DNA of 52,215 nucleotides from a virus, in IMG/VR virus record IMGVR_UViG_3300046169_000121, positions 1-52,215 of that record; one strand, 5' to 3'. Below are positions 17,601 to 23,745 of the stretch, one piece after another. The stretch's first letter is position 1. Each line of letters begins with the position of its first letter. The notes under the pieces are model-generated. The model was given only the letters and a program-made list of their open reading frames with translations, had not been told where the DNA came from and searched no databases. The translations under genes were made by a program, and so were the position numbers.

Positions 17601-18229
17601 TGGTTGCAAGTACTGTTCTTATGGCGGGATTATCTAAAGGTTTTGGGTCTGGGTCTAAGTCTGGGTCTAAAATTGGTGGATTTGGTGAGGATTTGTCTAG
17701 AGATGCAATGCTATCTCAACCTTCAACAAATTTTAATTTTAACCCAGACCCTGTAAGTAGCTCGATGGCTATGAGGCTCGGCAACCCATTTGGTTTAAGT
17801 TATGGAGGCTCAATTCGCAAATACGCCAGCGGTGGACACATCGCAGGAAAATCTGGCATCGACCAAATTCCAGCCATGCTCAGCGAAGGAGAATATGTTA
17901 TTCGCGCAAGCAGTGCTCGCCAAATTGGCAAACCAATGCTTGATCAAATAAATGCAGGAAAATTTAATGAAGGAGGATCTGTTAGTGAGATCGCAGGCTC
18001 TAGTGAAACTGGGTCGACCGGCGGAAACACAAACAACATTAGTATTTCTGTTAACATGGAACGTGGTTCATCAAACAAGCAAGAACAGCAAAGTGAATCA
18101 ACTGGCAAAAATCCTTCAGATAAATCGAAGGAAGAACAAGGTAGCGCTAAGCTTGCGGAGCGTATAAAACAGCAAGTAGTTTCTGTAATTATTGAAGAGC
18201 AACGTCCAGGAGGGTTATTAAGTGATTAA
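11618..18229 (+). CDS. Tape measure protein with internal nuclease-like domain
   Basis: A 2203-aa TP901-family tape measure that sets tail length and is ejected with DNA. Residues about 50-350 are the conserved domain (LVEVEKAMADVNVVMGLSAQ, KETGAAFRVAADAATEYARQ, RGGAVIGNALKTIFTKTGK). Hydrophobic segments lie near 430-445 and 1010-1045. Motifs GHIPNYA (542-548), GYIPNFA (624-630), GHIPNFA (887-893) and GFVPNY (950-955) bracket modules. Between the second and third, E804, D824/D826 and D850-Y-K852 with the right spacing look like a PD-(D/E)XK nuclease. Residues about 1060-1790 are predicted coiled coil. The C-terminal part repeats a VPAMVSNGEYVMSRDAV-type module (about 1830 and 2085). It is preceded by a good SD and followed after 2 nt by a tube-like gene. 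Confidence 0.92.
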   Translation: MAIDLDVHGNTKPLEAAVQAAVNRIRRQPIKITVDDKGATQPLGNMKRGADEFTKSMEAANARILAFGASMAIINGVANAFKGMVKNLVEVEKAMADVNVVMGLSAQNLEKFSDGLFKVAKETGAAFRVAADAATEYARQGLGVEESLKRTRDALVLTRLTGMDSAEAVKSLTAAMNTYGTQIKDTTQLVSKFAAVDVKFAVSAQDFADAISRTGQSAQSAGVSIDELVGIVTAAQQKTARGGAVIGNALKTIFTKTGKTDTLNQLENLGIAVRDLEGNTIGAQRILNDLANTFDTLSAAQKAQITQTMGGLFHINILKAVLSDAAKQNGIMAEATKISAGATDEAIQKNEELRKTMSAVATETGLAIKQVSTQIGEIALAPGMEKILNSVKSLAEGLSGVLGDGESTGSSFATGLLKGIGNVITGPGLVVLAGVFFKLFGQALKFTKESLTSLVGVTTEKQKQKAIQTSLVALFGQNAALNKEMLRTDIGRTEKEKIILGLLKAQVLEAKSLSTLTAGMAGTLYRKGYGANLTPVGKKASGHIPNYANPERAQAAQGGYAAGNIRSMNMPGEGSVIYNSAEKVKNFKGMSQPAIMPPYSSKAGKNYQQAFGSIHGFDPYAAGGYIPNFAKTAAQYLESARSAKTTANLTKIARGEEIGGKTFSLEQQADAAAALLERSAAIKTTANSSQLKDTGAISLAAMLVPKEGYKFKAGDKPPYASYGTGKGKMTWPVYTLRSQIQKPMDLTDKVKKKFESVGSKYSTEVSRSVGGGNVTANKFWKEIENDRAGGGKGAWKAAVGAIFEASLNAAIGYKAAKGHPEQGDFDVRGGENLNKVRELFDLPPGIPVADYKSSAASKGNRKSFRDKVLKEGAFKAAQKKNKTRAYGHIPNFADPLSDAIGREKAAGVPVSQIRVGSHGALMGKGNPLGLGVTNTHDEPNGLRDVFGANGFVPNYKKGFIRKGYNKLNKRFSKTSAGKVLDSSAGQMGVAIGLPMAAAATDGAALSGALQGAGTGAMIGSMFGPLGTAVGAAGGALLGFIGGLNDAEKATKEKAKQDREVAAQAFSQTTQEIFGGDYSPSQKLNGKTLLATFESVPLHMGIAMQEMREQLRDFKGTGREKLAEQERLKSELRYKSSEDLDREKKSILASLMKGRENEVFRGREKLEKIGLKQEAATGLEIIEAIKVADPKQIQKFFNDMKMNLQERAGSERDLTRAVILQLNTQKAIVDAQHASKLRQLEINTKYSSIVDSLTLQERVIGSSITEQQKANFTYTKAMQNAARKYEVGEEASGFKFRESMLDFAKGGNVIAQLKTVLASGKSIDSDKVNLNQELSNLSSQELSHMMAKLDLTDEERLSLEQIVEARIRNLELLKKEKEIAEQRAKTEKYINDTVGKRNDIISKEKNNLKSRSSALSHTQTMRGFGVELSSARRAADFGGGYKTHRQKAEFDLNESSINTQLKITEIKENNLLEIQRKKLALKKEELAQEEMLDFYKKKEVEGHTLSTEEETYYKSLEMGEKDRLRTIKIINQEIDQQEEKSKGLIENAERLLEVEKQISKENLSRAQRLEALEFAKTQAQYQDQISSDEFEIEQGQLRLSRGPGYISDFQKRRNDLSNRGAREKIGFASMEEGARLQISTLKESHDYEKLASEQSRYEELYSKLGKEYVSPKEMNELGGLQQTLKNREETLSKIEEQSQMINSAKDSAIEKTKTLLNLEKQILEQEIAHKTGPGAFSNGMTDSFEMMRDQVSMMDYELGKRIPTAFADGLSGALIGAINGTKSLKEGLMDAAVSFLSMMQQAMMQKLVYQSMGAMGFSKGGNVRKYSKGGGVPAMVSNGEYVMSRDAVNKYGGSFMHGINAGGQIPGFSKGGMTGTIVDDSGIGGALVMKEKRFQEAVENHLLSTGKIKREAAPGGPAAQGSALASNFGGGRGFDSGRLYQRKAMSSSFYAQSGNVGLGEDTSAMQAILSEEERVRQEIKAKREAAKAKRRQILGMVASTVLMAGLSKGFGSGSKSGSKIGGFGEDLSRDAMLSQPSTNFNFNPDPVSSSMAMRLGNPFGLSYGGSIRKYASGGHIAGKSGIDQIPAMLSEGEYVIRASSARQIGKPMLDQINAGKFNEGGSVSEIAGSSETGSTGGNTNNISISVNMERGSSNKQEQQSESTGKNPSDKSKEEQGSAKLAERIKQQVVSVIIEEQRPGGLLSD

Positions 18230-18231
18230 TC

Positions 18232-19098
18232 ATGAGTTATTCGAACTATGAACAAAAAGTCATTATCAATGGTTATGAATTGCTTGGCATTCAGAGTGTT
18301 GATGGTAATTATGGTATAAGTGAAAAACCAGTTCGAGTTGCAGGTGTAGGCTTTATTGATGCAACAATAGATCGTCCACTACAAGGCAATTTTAGTATCA
18401 ATAGAAAAATGGTCAGCGCTGACCCCTTGATTGAAAAGTCTGGAAGTCAATATTTATATGATGAACAGGAAATTAGTGGAGTAATATTATATGACAATGA
18501 CACAAAGGGTTTTGGTTTTACAAAGGGTAGAATGTCTAGATATACAGCTAGTTGCTCTGTAGGTGAGATTCCTGATATACAGGTTGATGTAACTGTATAT
18601 GGAGATTTGGGTAGCGGAGTAAGTATGGACTCCCCTTCAGAAACACATCCTCCTGTACAGTACCCTGATCAATCTAGTATGCGCGTAACGGTTAGTGATT
18701 TTTCGATTGATGCAATAAGTGATTTTAGTTTTAGTAGGACCATAAATACCGAACCGTTCTATGCTGTCCCGAGAGGCGATTTTTCGGACTGGACTAATGG
18801 TGTCGCTGGAACAAAAAATTTAGAACCTATACAAATAGACACTCAATATCCTATAGAAACTGATATCAATTTTACTATAATTGCTGATAATTATGAAGTT
18901 CGCGAAATAAAAGATAGAATACAAGCTGCTCCAGAGAGTGATGTTAAGATAGAAATATTTGATTCTATTAGTGGTACATTGATAAATGAGTTTGTTGGTG
19001 AAAATGTGAGATTGATTAGCGAGAGTATAAATAGTACAACAGAAGAAGAAATGAGTATCTCTTTAACATATAAAGGATATAAAACTTTGCATAATTGA
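18232..19098 (+). CDS. Tail-tube-fold minor tail protein
   Basis: A 288-aa beta-rich protein (MSYSNYEQKVIINGYELLGI). The segment RMSRYTASCSVGEIPDIQVDVTVYG matches the SVGxxP beta hairpin of the tube-like proteins at 4546 and 6694-7413, so it probably has the tail-tube fold. A second beta domain (SMRVTVSDFSIDAISDFSFSR, TDINFTIIADNYEVREIKDR) forms the C-terminal half. Placed immediately after the tape measure, as distal tail proteins are. It begins 2 nt after the tape-measure stop. Confidence 0.6.
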   Translation: MSYSNYEQKVIINGYELLGIQSVDGNYGISEKPVRVAGVGFIDATIDRPLQGNFSINRKMVSADPLIEKSGSQYLYDEQEISGVILYDNDTKGFGFTKGRMSRYTASCSVGEIPDIQVDVTVYGDLGSGVSMDSPSETHPPVQYPDQSSMRVTVSDFSIDAISDFSFSRTINTEPFYAVPRGDFSDWTNGVAGTKNLEPIQIDTQYPIETDINFTIIADNYEVREIKDRIQAAPESDVKIEIFDSISGTLINEFVGENVRLISESINSTTEEEMSISLTYKGYKTLHN

Positions 19099-19100
19099 TA

Positions 19101-20003
19101 ATGACTACTCCACTTTTAAGGTTTGAAGATGGTAAAATTGCTATTGGCGGAGAAAGCTTGTTTGCAAGTAGTGCAAATTTATCTCTAGGCCCATCACTTC
19201 AAATTGAAAGAGTTTATGGAGATTACGATGCAAGCTTGGCGGGAGCAAAAACTCAATTTGTAAAATTTTCACCAACCACTGGGCTAAAAGGTAAATTGGA
19301 TGTTTCTTTTTTTATATCTGCCGAACAATTTGCGCATGGAGGAAATCCTAATACGATACATAGAATGTTTGAAATTGCAGAAGGTATGGGTGAAGCACCT
19401 ATTCATCAAAACAGAGTTGGTAGATACGCTTTTGATAATATGTATCTCACTTCATTTTCTTTTGATATGAAACCTTTTCAAATTATACAAGCTAGTGCAA
19501 GTTATGATATATATGGAAGCGTTAATAAGGTAATAGATACAAGATTCAATAAAAGTCAAATTGATTTTGCGCACTCATTGAAATCGTTTGGAGGGTTGTC
19601 TGCAACAGGAGTGACTAGTGGAGAGCTTGAAATATCCAGCTTGAACTATAATATAATTGTTGGGCGAAAAGTTTATAATCATATCAGAGGTAATGAAAAT
19701 ACAATTGTAAATACCTCTCCAAATGGAGTGGTTCCTGTTAGAGTTTCTGTAGAAAATATCGAAAAAGAAATGACTATAGGATGCAGTGAAATGCTTGAGA
19801 ATTTAAACGCATACGGAGACAAACAAGATTCAACGACTCCATCAGGGCTCCCAGATTCTAAAATTGAAGCGTTTCTCTTGTCTATGCAGGGTGATAGAAT
19901 AGCTAGATTTTCTGCGTCAGGAAAGATACAATCTGAGTCTATGAGTATTGCAGAGGGAAAGCATGCTGATGGAAAAATAACAATAAAAGAAATAGTTAAA
20001 TAA
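19101..20003 (+). CDS. Tail-tube-fold minor tail protein
   Basis: A 300-aa protein from the ATG at 19101 (a TTG at 19095 overlapping the previous stop is also in frame). LLRFEDGKIAIGGESLFASS opens a beta sandwich; FDNMYLTSFSFDMKPFQIIQ and ASASYDIYGSVNK match the hairpin seen in the other tube-like genes. It probably pairs with its neighbour as a distal tail component. Its last base is the first base of the next gene's ATG (TAATG). Confidence 0.6.
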   Translation: MTTPLLRFEDGKIAIGGESLFASSANLSLGPSLQIERVYGDYDASLAGAKTQFVKFSPTTGLKGKLDVSFFISAEQFAHGGNPNTIHRMFEIAEGMGEAPIHQNRVGRYAFDNMYLTSFSFDMKPFQIIQASASYDIYGSVNKVIDTRFNKSQIDFAHSLKSFGGLSATGVTSGELEISSLNYNIIVGRKVYNHIRGNENTIVNTSPNGVVPVRVSVENIEKEMTIGCSEMLENLNAYGDKQDSTTPSGLPDSKIEAFLLSMQGDRIARFSASGKIQSESMSIAEGKHADGKITIKEIVK

Positions 20004-22294
20004 TGGATAATTCAAATATATTTGGCTCTGAGTATTTTACTAACACTTCTAATTATAGTGGTATATTTCAGACTGGATCAAGTTATCGAAAATTTGATTT
20101 TGTTCGTGATACTGGAGATGGGTTATTTTATTATGCTAAAGAGGATGTCGTATATGGAGGCGGCGCACAAATATCTGGATCAAATAGATTAACTTTGGTT
20201 CCTAACGGATCGTACACAAGTGAGGGTAGTGCTCATTTTATAGTTGACGCTCAAAATCAATTAGAGAATTTAGGAGCTTCTTTTGAGGTTGGACAGATTG
20301 TTTCTCTACAAGGTTCAACTGGCACAAATGATGGAACCTATAAAATACTATCCATAGAGAAAGATTTATTGTCTGTAAATTATGACAATTCAATTACTGG
20401 ATCCTCGATGACAGTTATTGGGTTAAATAATAATGATTCAATCGACACTTTGGAGGTTGCGAGTGCAAACATATTGAGTTTATCTGAAATAAATATATCT
20501 CCTGGAGATAATGGTAATGTTTGGTCTAAAGATTTGTTCTTTTTTGACGCAGATTATGGAAGTAATGTAAGTTTTAAGGCAAATAATCATAAACATGAAT
20601 ATGGAAATGGGTATTATATACTTCAACCGAAAAATATTAATAGTTTAAATATTGAAGTTAATTTAAAATTTAAAAACCGCACAAATAGAGAATCAAATGC
20701 CATAGTTCACTTTTTAGAAAATCATCAGGGGCAGCAAGAGCAGGTAAGCGCTTCTCCAAATTTAACATATAGTCAGGGTATATCAGGTTTTCGATGGGAT
20801 GGATCCTCCACCTTTCATCCATATGATTCAACCGAGATACAATCAAAAAAGTTTGTATGTAGTGAATGGAATCATAGTTTAAATTTTGAAAACAGTAATG
20901 ATATAGACGCTAAGTTGAGAAATTTGGATTCATCTATCCTCCAGAAAACAAGCGGATTGTTTGTGTTTCCCGCAGAAACATATTCCAATTCTGAAACTTA
21001 CAGTAAAAATGATGTGGTATATAGTACGGGCAATAAGCGTCATTATTATTGGAGTGGTGATTCCAATTTGAGTGGATTTGCTCCATCACAAAGTAAATCC
21101 GAGTGGGATAGAGATGGAGGTTATTATCAAGACATAAACACACAATATTGGACTCGTGATTTTTTCTGGAAACCTTCTCTTGGATTGAATGTAGATCAAA
21201 AACCAAGAATGAATGAAATAAGTATTGGGGGCGCATATACACAAATATTTAGCGATGGAATTAATGAAAGTTTGTTAACTCTTAGTTTGGATTTTAATAA
21301 CCGCAACGATTCCGAAGCAAGATCTATTCTCCATTTTTTAGAGCAACATTACGGTTGCATACCTTTTAGTTTTACTGCTCCAGCTCCCTACGAAACAAGG
21401 CAAAATTTCGTATGTCAAGAGTGGAGTCATTCGTATAATTTTAAAAACAATCATAGTATAAGCGCTAAGTTTGAGCAATACCCCTTTAATTTAGAGCCTC
21501 AAGAGTATGATTCTATCTCTACACCATCTCCGAGGTCCAGCGGAGAGCTTTCTATTGAATCACCTCTTGTAATGAGGGAAGAAAACTCTGCCAGTAGGTT
21601 GTCGGTATATAATCCATTTAGATCAAAGCTGAAATTAAAAAATATCGGCGACGATCCTATTGATTTAACTTATTGTTCTATACTCGGAAACAATAATATT
21701 CAGTTTTCAATTCTGGGTCAAGAAAATAATGATGTACCCATGGTTTCAAAAAATTTAGTTGCTAGCGATTACGAATACACTCTACCTTCACAAGGAACGC
21801 TTGCAGCAGGATCAGAATTAAGTAACAGCTCTTCAACAATCGATTTGCATGGAGCTAGTATTAGGCTTAGAAAAGGCTTTCTTGAGGGTCCTGCGGGTGG
21901 GTATATTTTTGAGCTTCAAGACGGAACAAGATCGTTTATTCAATATAATGATGGATTGATTAGGGATCTTGGTGATTCAAGCTATCAACTTCAGACTGAT
22001 TATTTTATAAATTATGACTTTATTACTGGAAATAAGACAAGTGTATTAAATGGTGGTGAATCTTCTGATATAGAGGTTGTTTATGGTGGTTTAAATTCAG
22101 CTGATTTATTTTATAATTTACTTGATACAAATGGAGATAACTTAATTTATATGACCAATACTAATCCAAGCACTCAAGGCGGAAATATATTAATGGCAGA
22201 GGCTAGTAGATATTATGACCAAGCAGTATTGATAAATGGAAATTATTTGAATAGTCCAACCTCTGCAATGGTGAAGATTTACATAGATTCATAG
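20003..22294 (+). CDS. Lambda gpM-like minor tail protein, duplicated
   Basis: A 763-aa tail-tip protein containing two copies of a gpM-like domain. Copy 1 covers about residues 170-300 (LQPKNINSLNIEVNLKFKNR, NAIVHFLENHQG, FVCSEWNHSLNFENSNDIDA) and copy 2 about 385-500 (DGINESLLTLSLDFNNRNDS, SILHFLEQHYGCIPF, FVCQEWSHSYNFKNNHSISA). Between them lies a carbohydrate-binding-like module (YSKNDVVYSTGNKRHYYWS ... SEW). The C-terminal 250 residues are beta sandwich. Lambda gpM is 109 aa, so this is a much enlarged homologue. It sits before the gpL, gpK and gpI-J homologues, the lambda order, and is read by coupling from the upstream gene. Confidence 0.75.
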   Translation: MDNSNIFGSEYFTNTSNYSGIFQTGSSYRKFDFVRDTGDGLFYYAKEDVVYGGGAQISGSNRLTLVPNGSYTSEGSAHFIVDAQNQLENLGASFEVGQIVSLQGSTGTNDGTYKILSIEKDLLSVNYDNSITGSSMTVIGLNNNDSIDTLEVASANILSLSEINISPGDNGNVWSKDLFFFDADYGSNVSFKANNHKHEYGNGYYILQPKNINSLNIEVNLKFKNRTNRESNAIVHFLENHQGQQEQVSASPNLTYSQGISGFRWDGSSTFHPYDSTEIQSKKFVCSEWNHSLNFENSNDIDAKLRNLDSSILQKTSGLFVFPAETYSNSETYSKNDVVYSTGNKRHYYWSGDSNLSGFAPSQSKSEWDRDGGYYQDINTQYWTRDFFWKPSLGLNVDQKPRMNEISIGGAYTQIFSDGINESLLTLSLDFNNRNDSEARSILHFLEQHYGCIPFSFTAPAPYETRQNFVCQEWSHSYNFKNNHSISAKFEQYPFNLEPQEYDSISTPSPRSSGELSIESPLVMREENSASRLSVYNPFRSKLKLKNIGDDPIDLTYCSILGNNNIQFSILGQENNDVPMVSKNLVASDYEYTLPSQGTLAAGSELSNSSSTIDLHGASIRLRKGFLEGPAGGYIFELQDGTRSFIQYNDGLIRDLGDSSYQLQTDYFINYDFITGNKTSVLNGGESSDIEVVYGGLNSADLFYNLLDTNGDNLIYMTNTNPSTQGGNILMAEASRYYDQAVLINGNYLNSPTSAMVKIYIDS

Positions 22295-22295
22295 A

Positions 22296-23396
22296 ATGAG
22301 TGCTCCAATAGCAAATTTAAACAAACAGTTGGCTTTATTGACCCCCGACTCTTTGATCGATTTATATGAAATTGATTTTAGTAATATTCAGGCTGATTTT
22401 GAACAATTAAAAGATTTATACGGTATTAATATTGGGGCTGATACTGTATACAGATTTTGCCCCATGCAGAATGGAACCAACCCTATTGTTTGGAAAGGGT
22501 ATTCATATCAACCTCTACCTATAAAAACCGAAGGTTTTGAAGTGAAGTCGGACGGGCGCTTACCCAGACCAACCCTAACAATAGCTAATCCAGATGGGTT
22601 GTTTTCTAAAATTTTAAAATCTAACCAAGATTTTGCAAATTGTAAGGTAGTTAGGAAAAGAACGTATGCTAGATTCCTTGATTCAGTTAATTTTCAGGGA
22701 GGAGTAAATCCTTTTGGCTCAAGTCATGAGGATTCTCATTTGCCTGATGACATTTATTTCATTAATAATAAAAAAATAGAAAATCTAGAAGTTATCGAGT
22801 TTGAGCTTGTCTCAGCTCTTGAGCTTGAGGATTCATTTATTCCTGCGAGGGTAGTTTTATCTGGTTATTGCAATTTTACATATAGGTGTAGTATTGGTTG
22901 CGGTTATAAAGGTTTACCTATAGAAACGTCAGAGGGGCAAAGTTTAATTAAGGGCTTTGCGGTTAATAAACAAAAAATAGGAGATCAATACGATACAGGG
23001 ATTGTCGATCCATCTGTATATAGAGGAAGTATAGATGGAATAGTTCAATGGAGTAAGTATGGAAAAATGGGAGATTATCAAAATGAATCTGGGTATGATC
23101 TGGGAGATGTTGTTAAAATTATTTCCACTAATCCAAGTAATCCATATAAATCTACCCCTCATATTTTTGTTTGCGTGCAAGCGCACGAAAACCCTTCGAA
23201 GCATCATCCGTTTTTTTCAAAAAAATACTGGCTTAAGGATGCGTGCTCTAAGACAATCGAGTCTTGCAAGAAAAGGTTCACCTTAAAAAAAGATCCGATA
23301 ACAGATCAAGACTTAACCCTTTACAATGAAAGCTTAAAATCGAATGGGTTGAGGTTTGGGGGTTTTCCTGGAACACAAGCTTATCCATTTGAATAA
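22296..23396 (+). CDS. Lambda gpL-like minor tail protein with metal-cluster cysteines
   Basis: A 366-aa gpL homologue. The N-terminal half carries VWKGYSYQPLPIKTEGFEVK and GRLPRPTLTIANPDGLFSKI, typical of the family. Cysteines C192, C198 and C202 (GYCNFTYRCSIGCGYKG) plus C317 and C324 (DACSKTIESCKKRF) correspond to the cluster-binding cysteines of lambda gpL, which holds an Fe-S cluster. Between the two groups is an insertion of about 100 residues including YDLGDVVKIIS and HIFVCVQ ... KYWL, a carbohydrate-binding-like module. The C-terminal RFGGFPGTQ end is conserved in gpL. Its stop overlaps the TTG start of the JAB gene by 8 nt. Confidence 0.8.
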   Translation: MSAPIANLNKQLALLTPDSLIDLYEIDFSNIQADFEQLKDLYGINIGADTVYRFCPMQNGTNPIVWKGYSYQPLPIKTEGFEVKSDGRLPRPTLTIANPDGLFSKILKSNQDFANCKVVRKRTYARFLDSVNFQGGVNPFGSSHEDSHLPDDIYFINNKKIENLEVIEFELVSALELEDSFIPARVVLSGYCNFTYRCSIGCGYKGLPIETSEGQSLIKGFAVNKQKIGDQYDTGIVDPSVYRGSIDGIVQWSKYGKMGDYQNESGYDLGDVVKIISTNPSNPYKSTPHIFVCVQAHENPSKHHPFFSKKYWLKDACSKTIESCKKRFTLKKDPITDQDLTLYNESLKSNGLRFGGFPGTQAYPFE

Positions 23397-23721
23397 AATA
23401 AACAAAATAATACTTGATGAAATTAAAGAATATTGCTGTCAATTCACAAAAAAAGAATCTTGTGGGGTAATTTATTTGAATGATTCTCGCTTGTCTTTTT
23501 TACCGTGTGAAAATACAAGTCAATCGCCCGATTATTATTTTTCTATAGACCCTGTAATTTTAATAGATTATGATGTACAATATATTGTGCATTCTCATGT
23601 AATAGGATCATCTCAGCCAAGCGAAAGTGATATCAATAGTTCGAACGAATTATGTATACCTTATTTGATATATAGTTTAAGGGATAATGACTTTTTCCTG
23701 TATGAAAATATAGGTGTATAA
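23389..23721 (+). CDS. JAB/MPN-domain peptidase (N-terminal half of gpK type)
   Basis: A 110-aa protein from TTG at 23389 (another TTG at 23356 is in frame). The zinc-peptidase motif is complete: E23 in ESCGVIYL, then H68-S-H70-x10-D81 with Ser78 and Ser80 inside the loop. Lambda gpK joins a JAB domain to an NlpC/P60 cell-wall hydrolase; only the JAB half is present here and I see no NlpC domain downstream. It lies between the gpL-like and I-J-like genes as in lambda. Cleavage of a tail-tip protein during assembly is a plausible role. The GTGTATAA motif overlaps its last codons. Confidence 0.75.
   Translation: MNKINKIILDEIKEYCCQFTKKESCGVIYLNDSRLSFLPCENTSQSPDYYFSIDPVILIDYDVQYIVHSHVIGSSQPSESDINSSNELCIPYLIYSLRDNDFFLYENIGV
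23714..23721 (+). promoter_or_regulatory. Putative late promoter motif GTGTATAA
   Basis: GTGTATAA overlapping the stop of the JAB gene, 24 nt before the J-like ATG. The following AAGG ribosome-binding site (TTTAAGGTAAAAA) fits a short led transcript. The overlap with coding sequence makes this match less certain than the intergenic ones. Confidence 0.35.
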
Positions 23722-23745
23722 ACTATACAAGGTTTAAGGTAAAAA

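Noticed and set aside
17643-17672. Short tandem repeat coding for Gly-Ser-Lys units in the tape measure.
   Set aside because: It is a brief low-complexity linker with no sign of frame-altering slippage or wider repetition.
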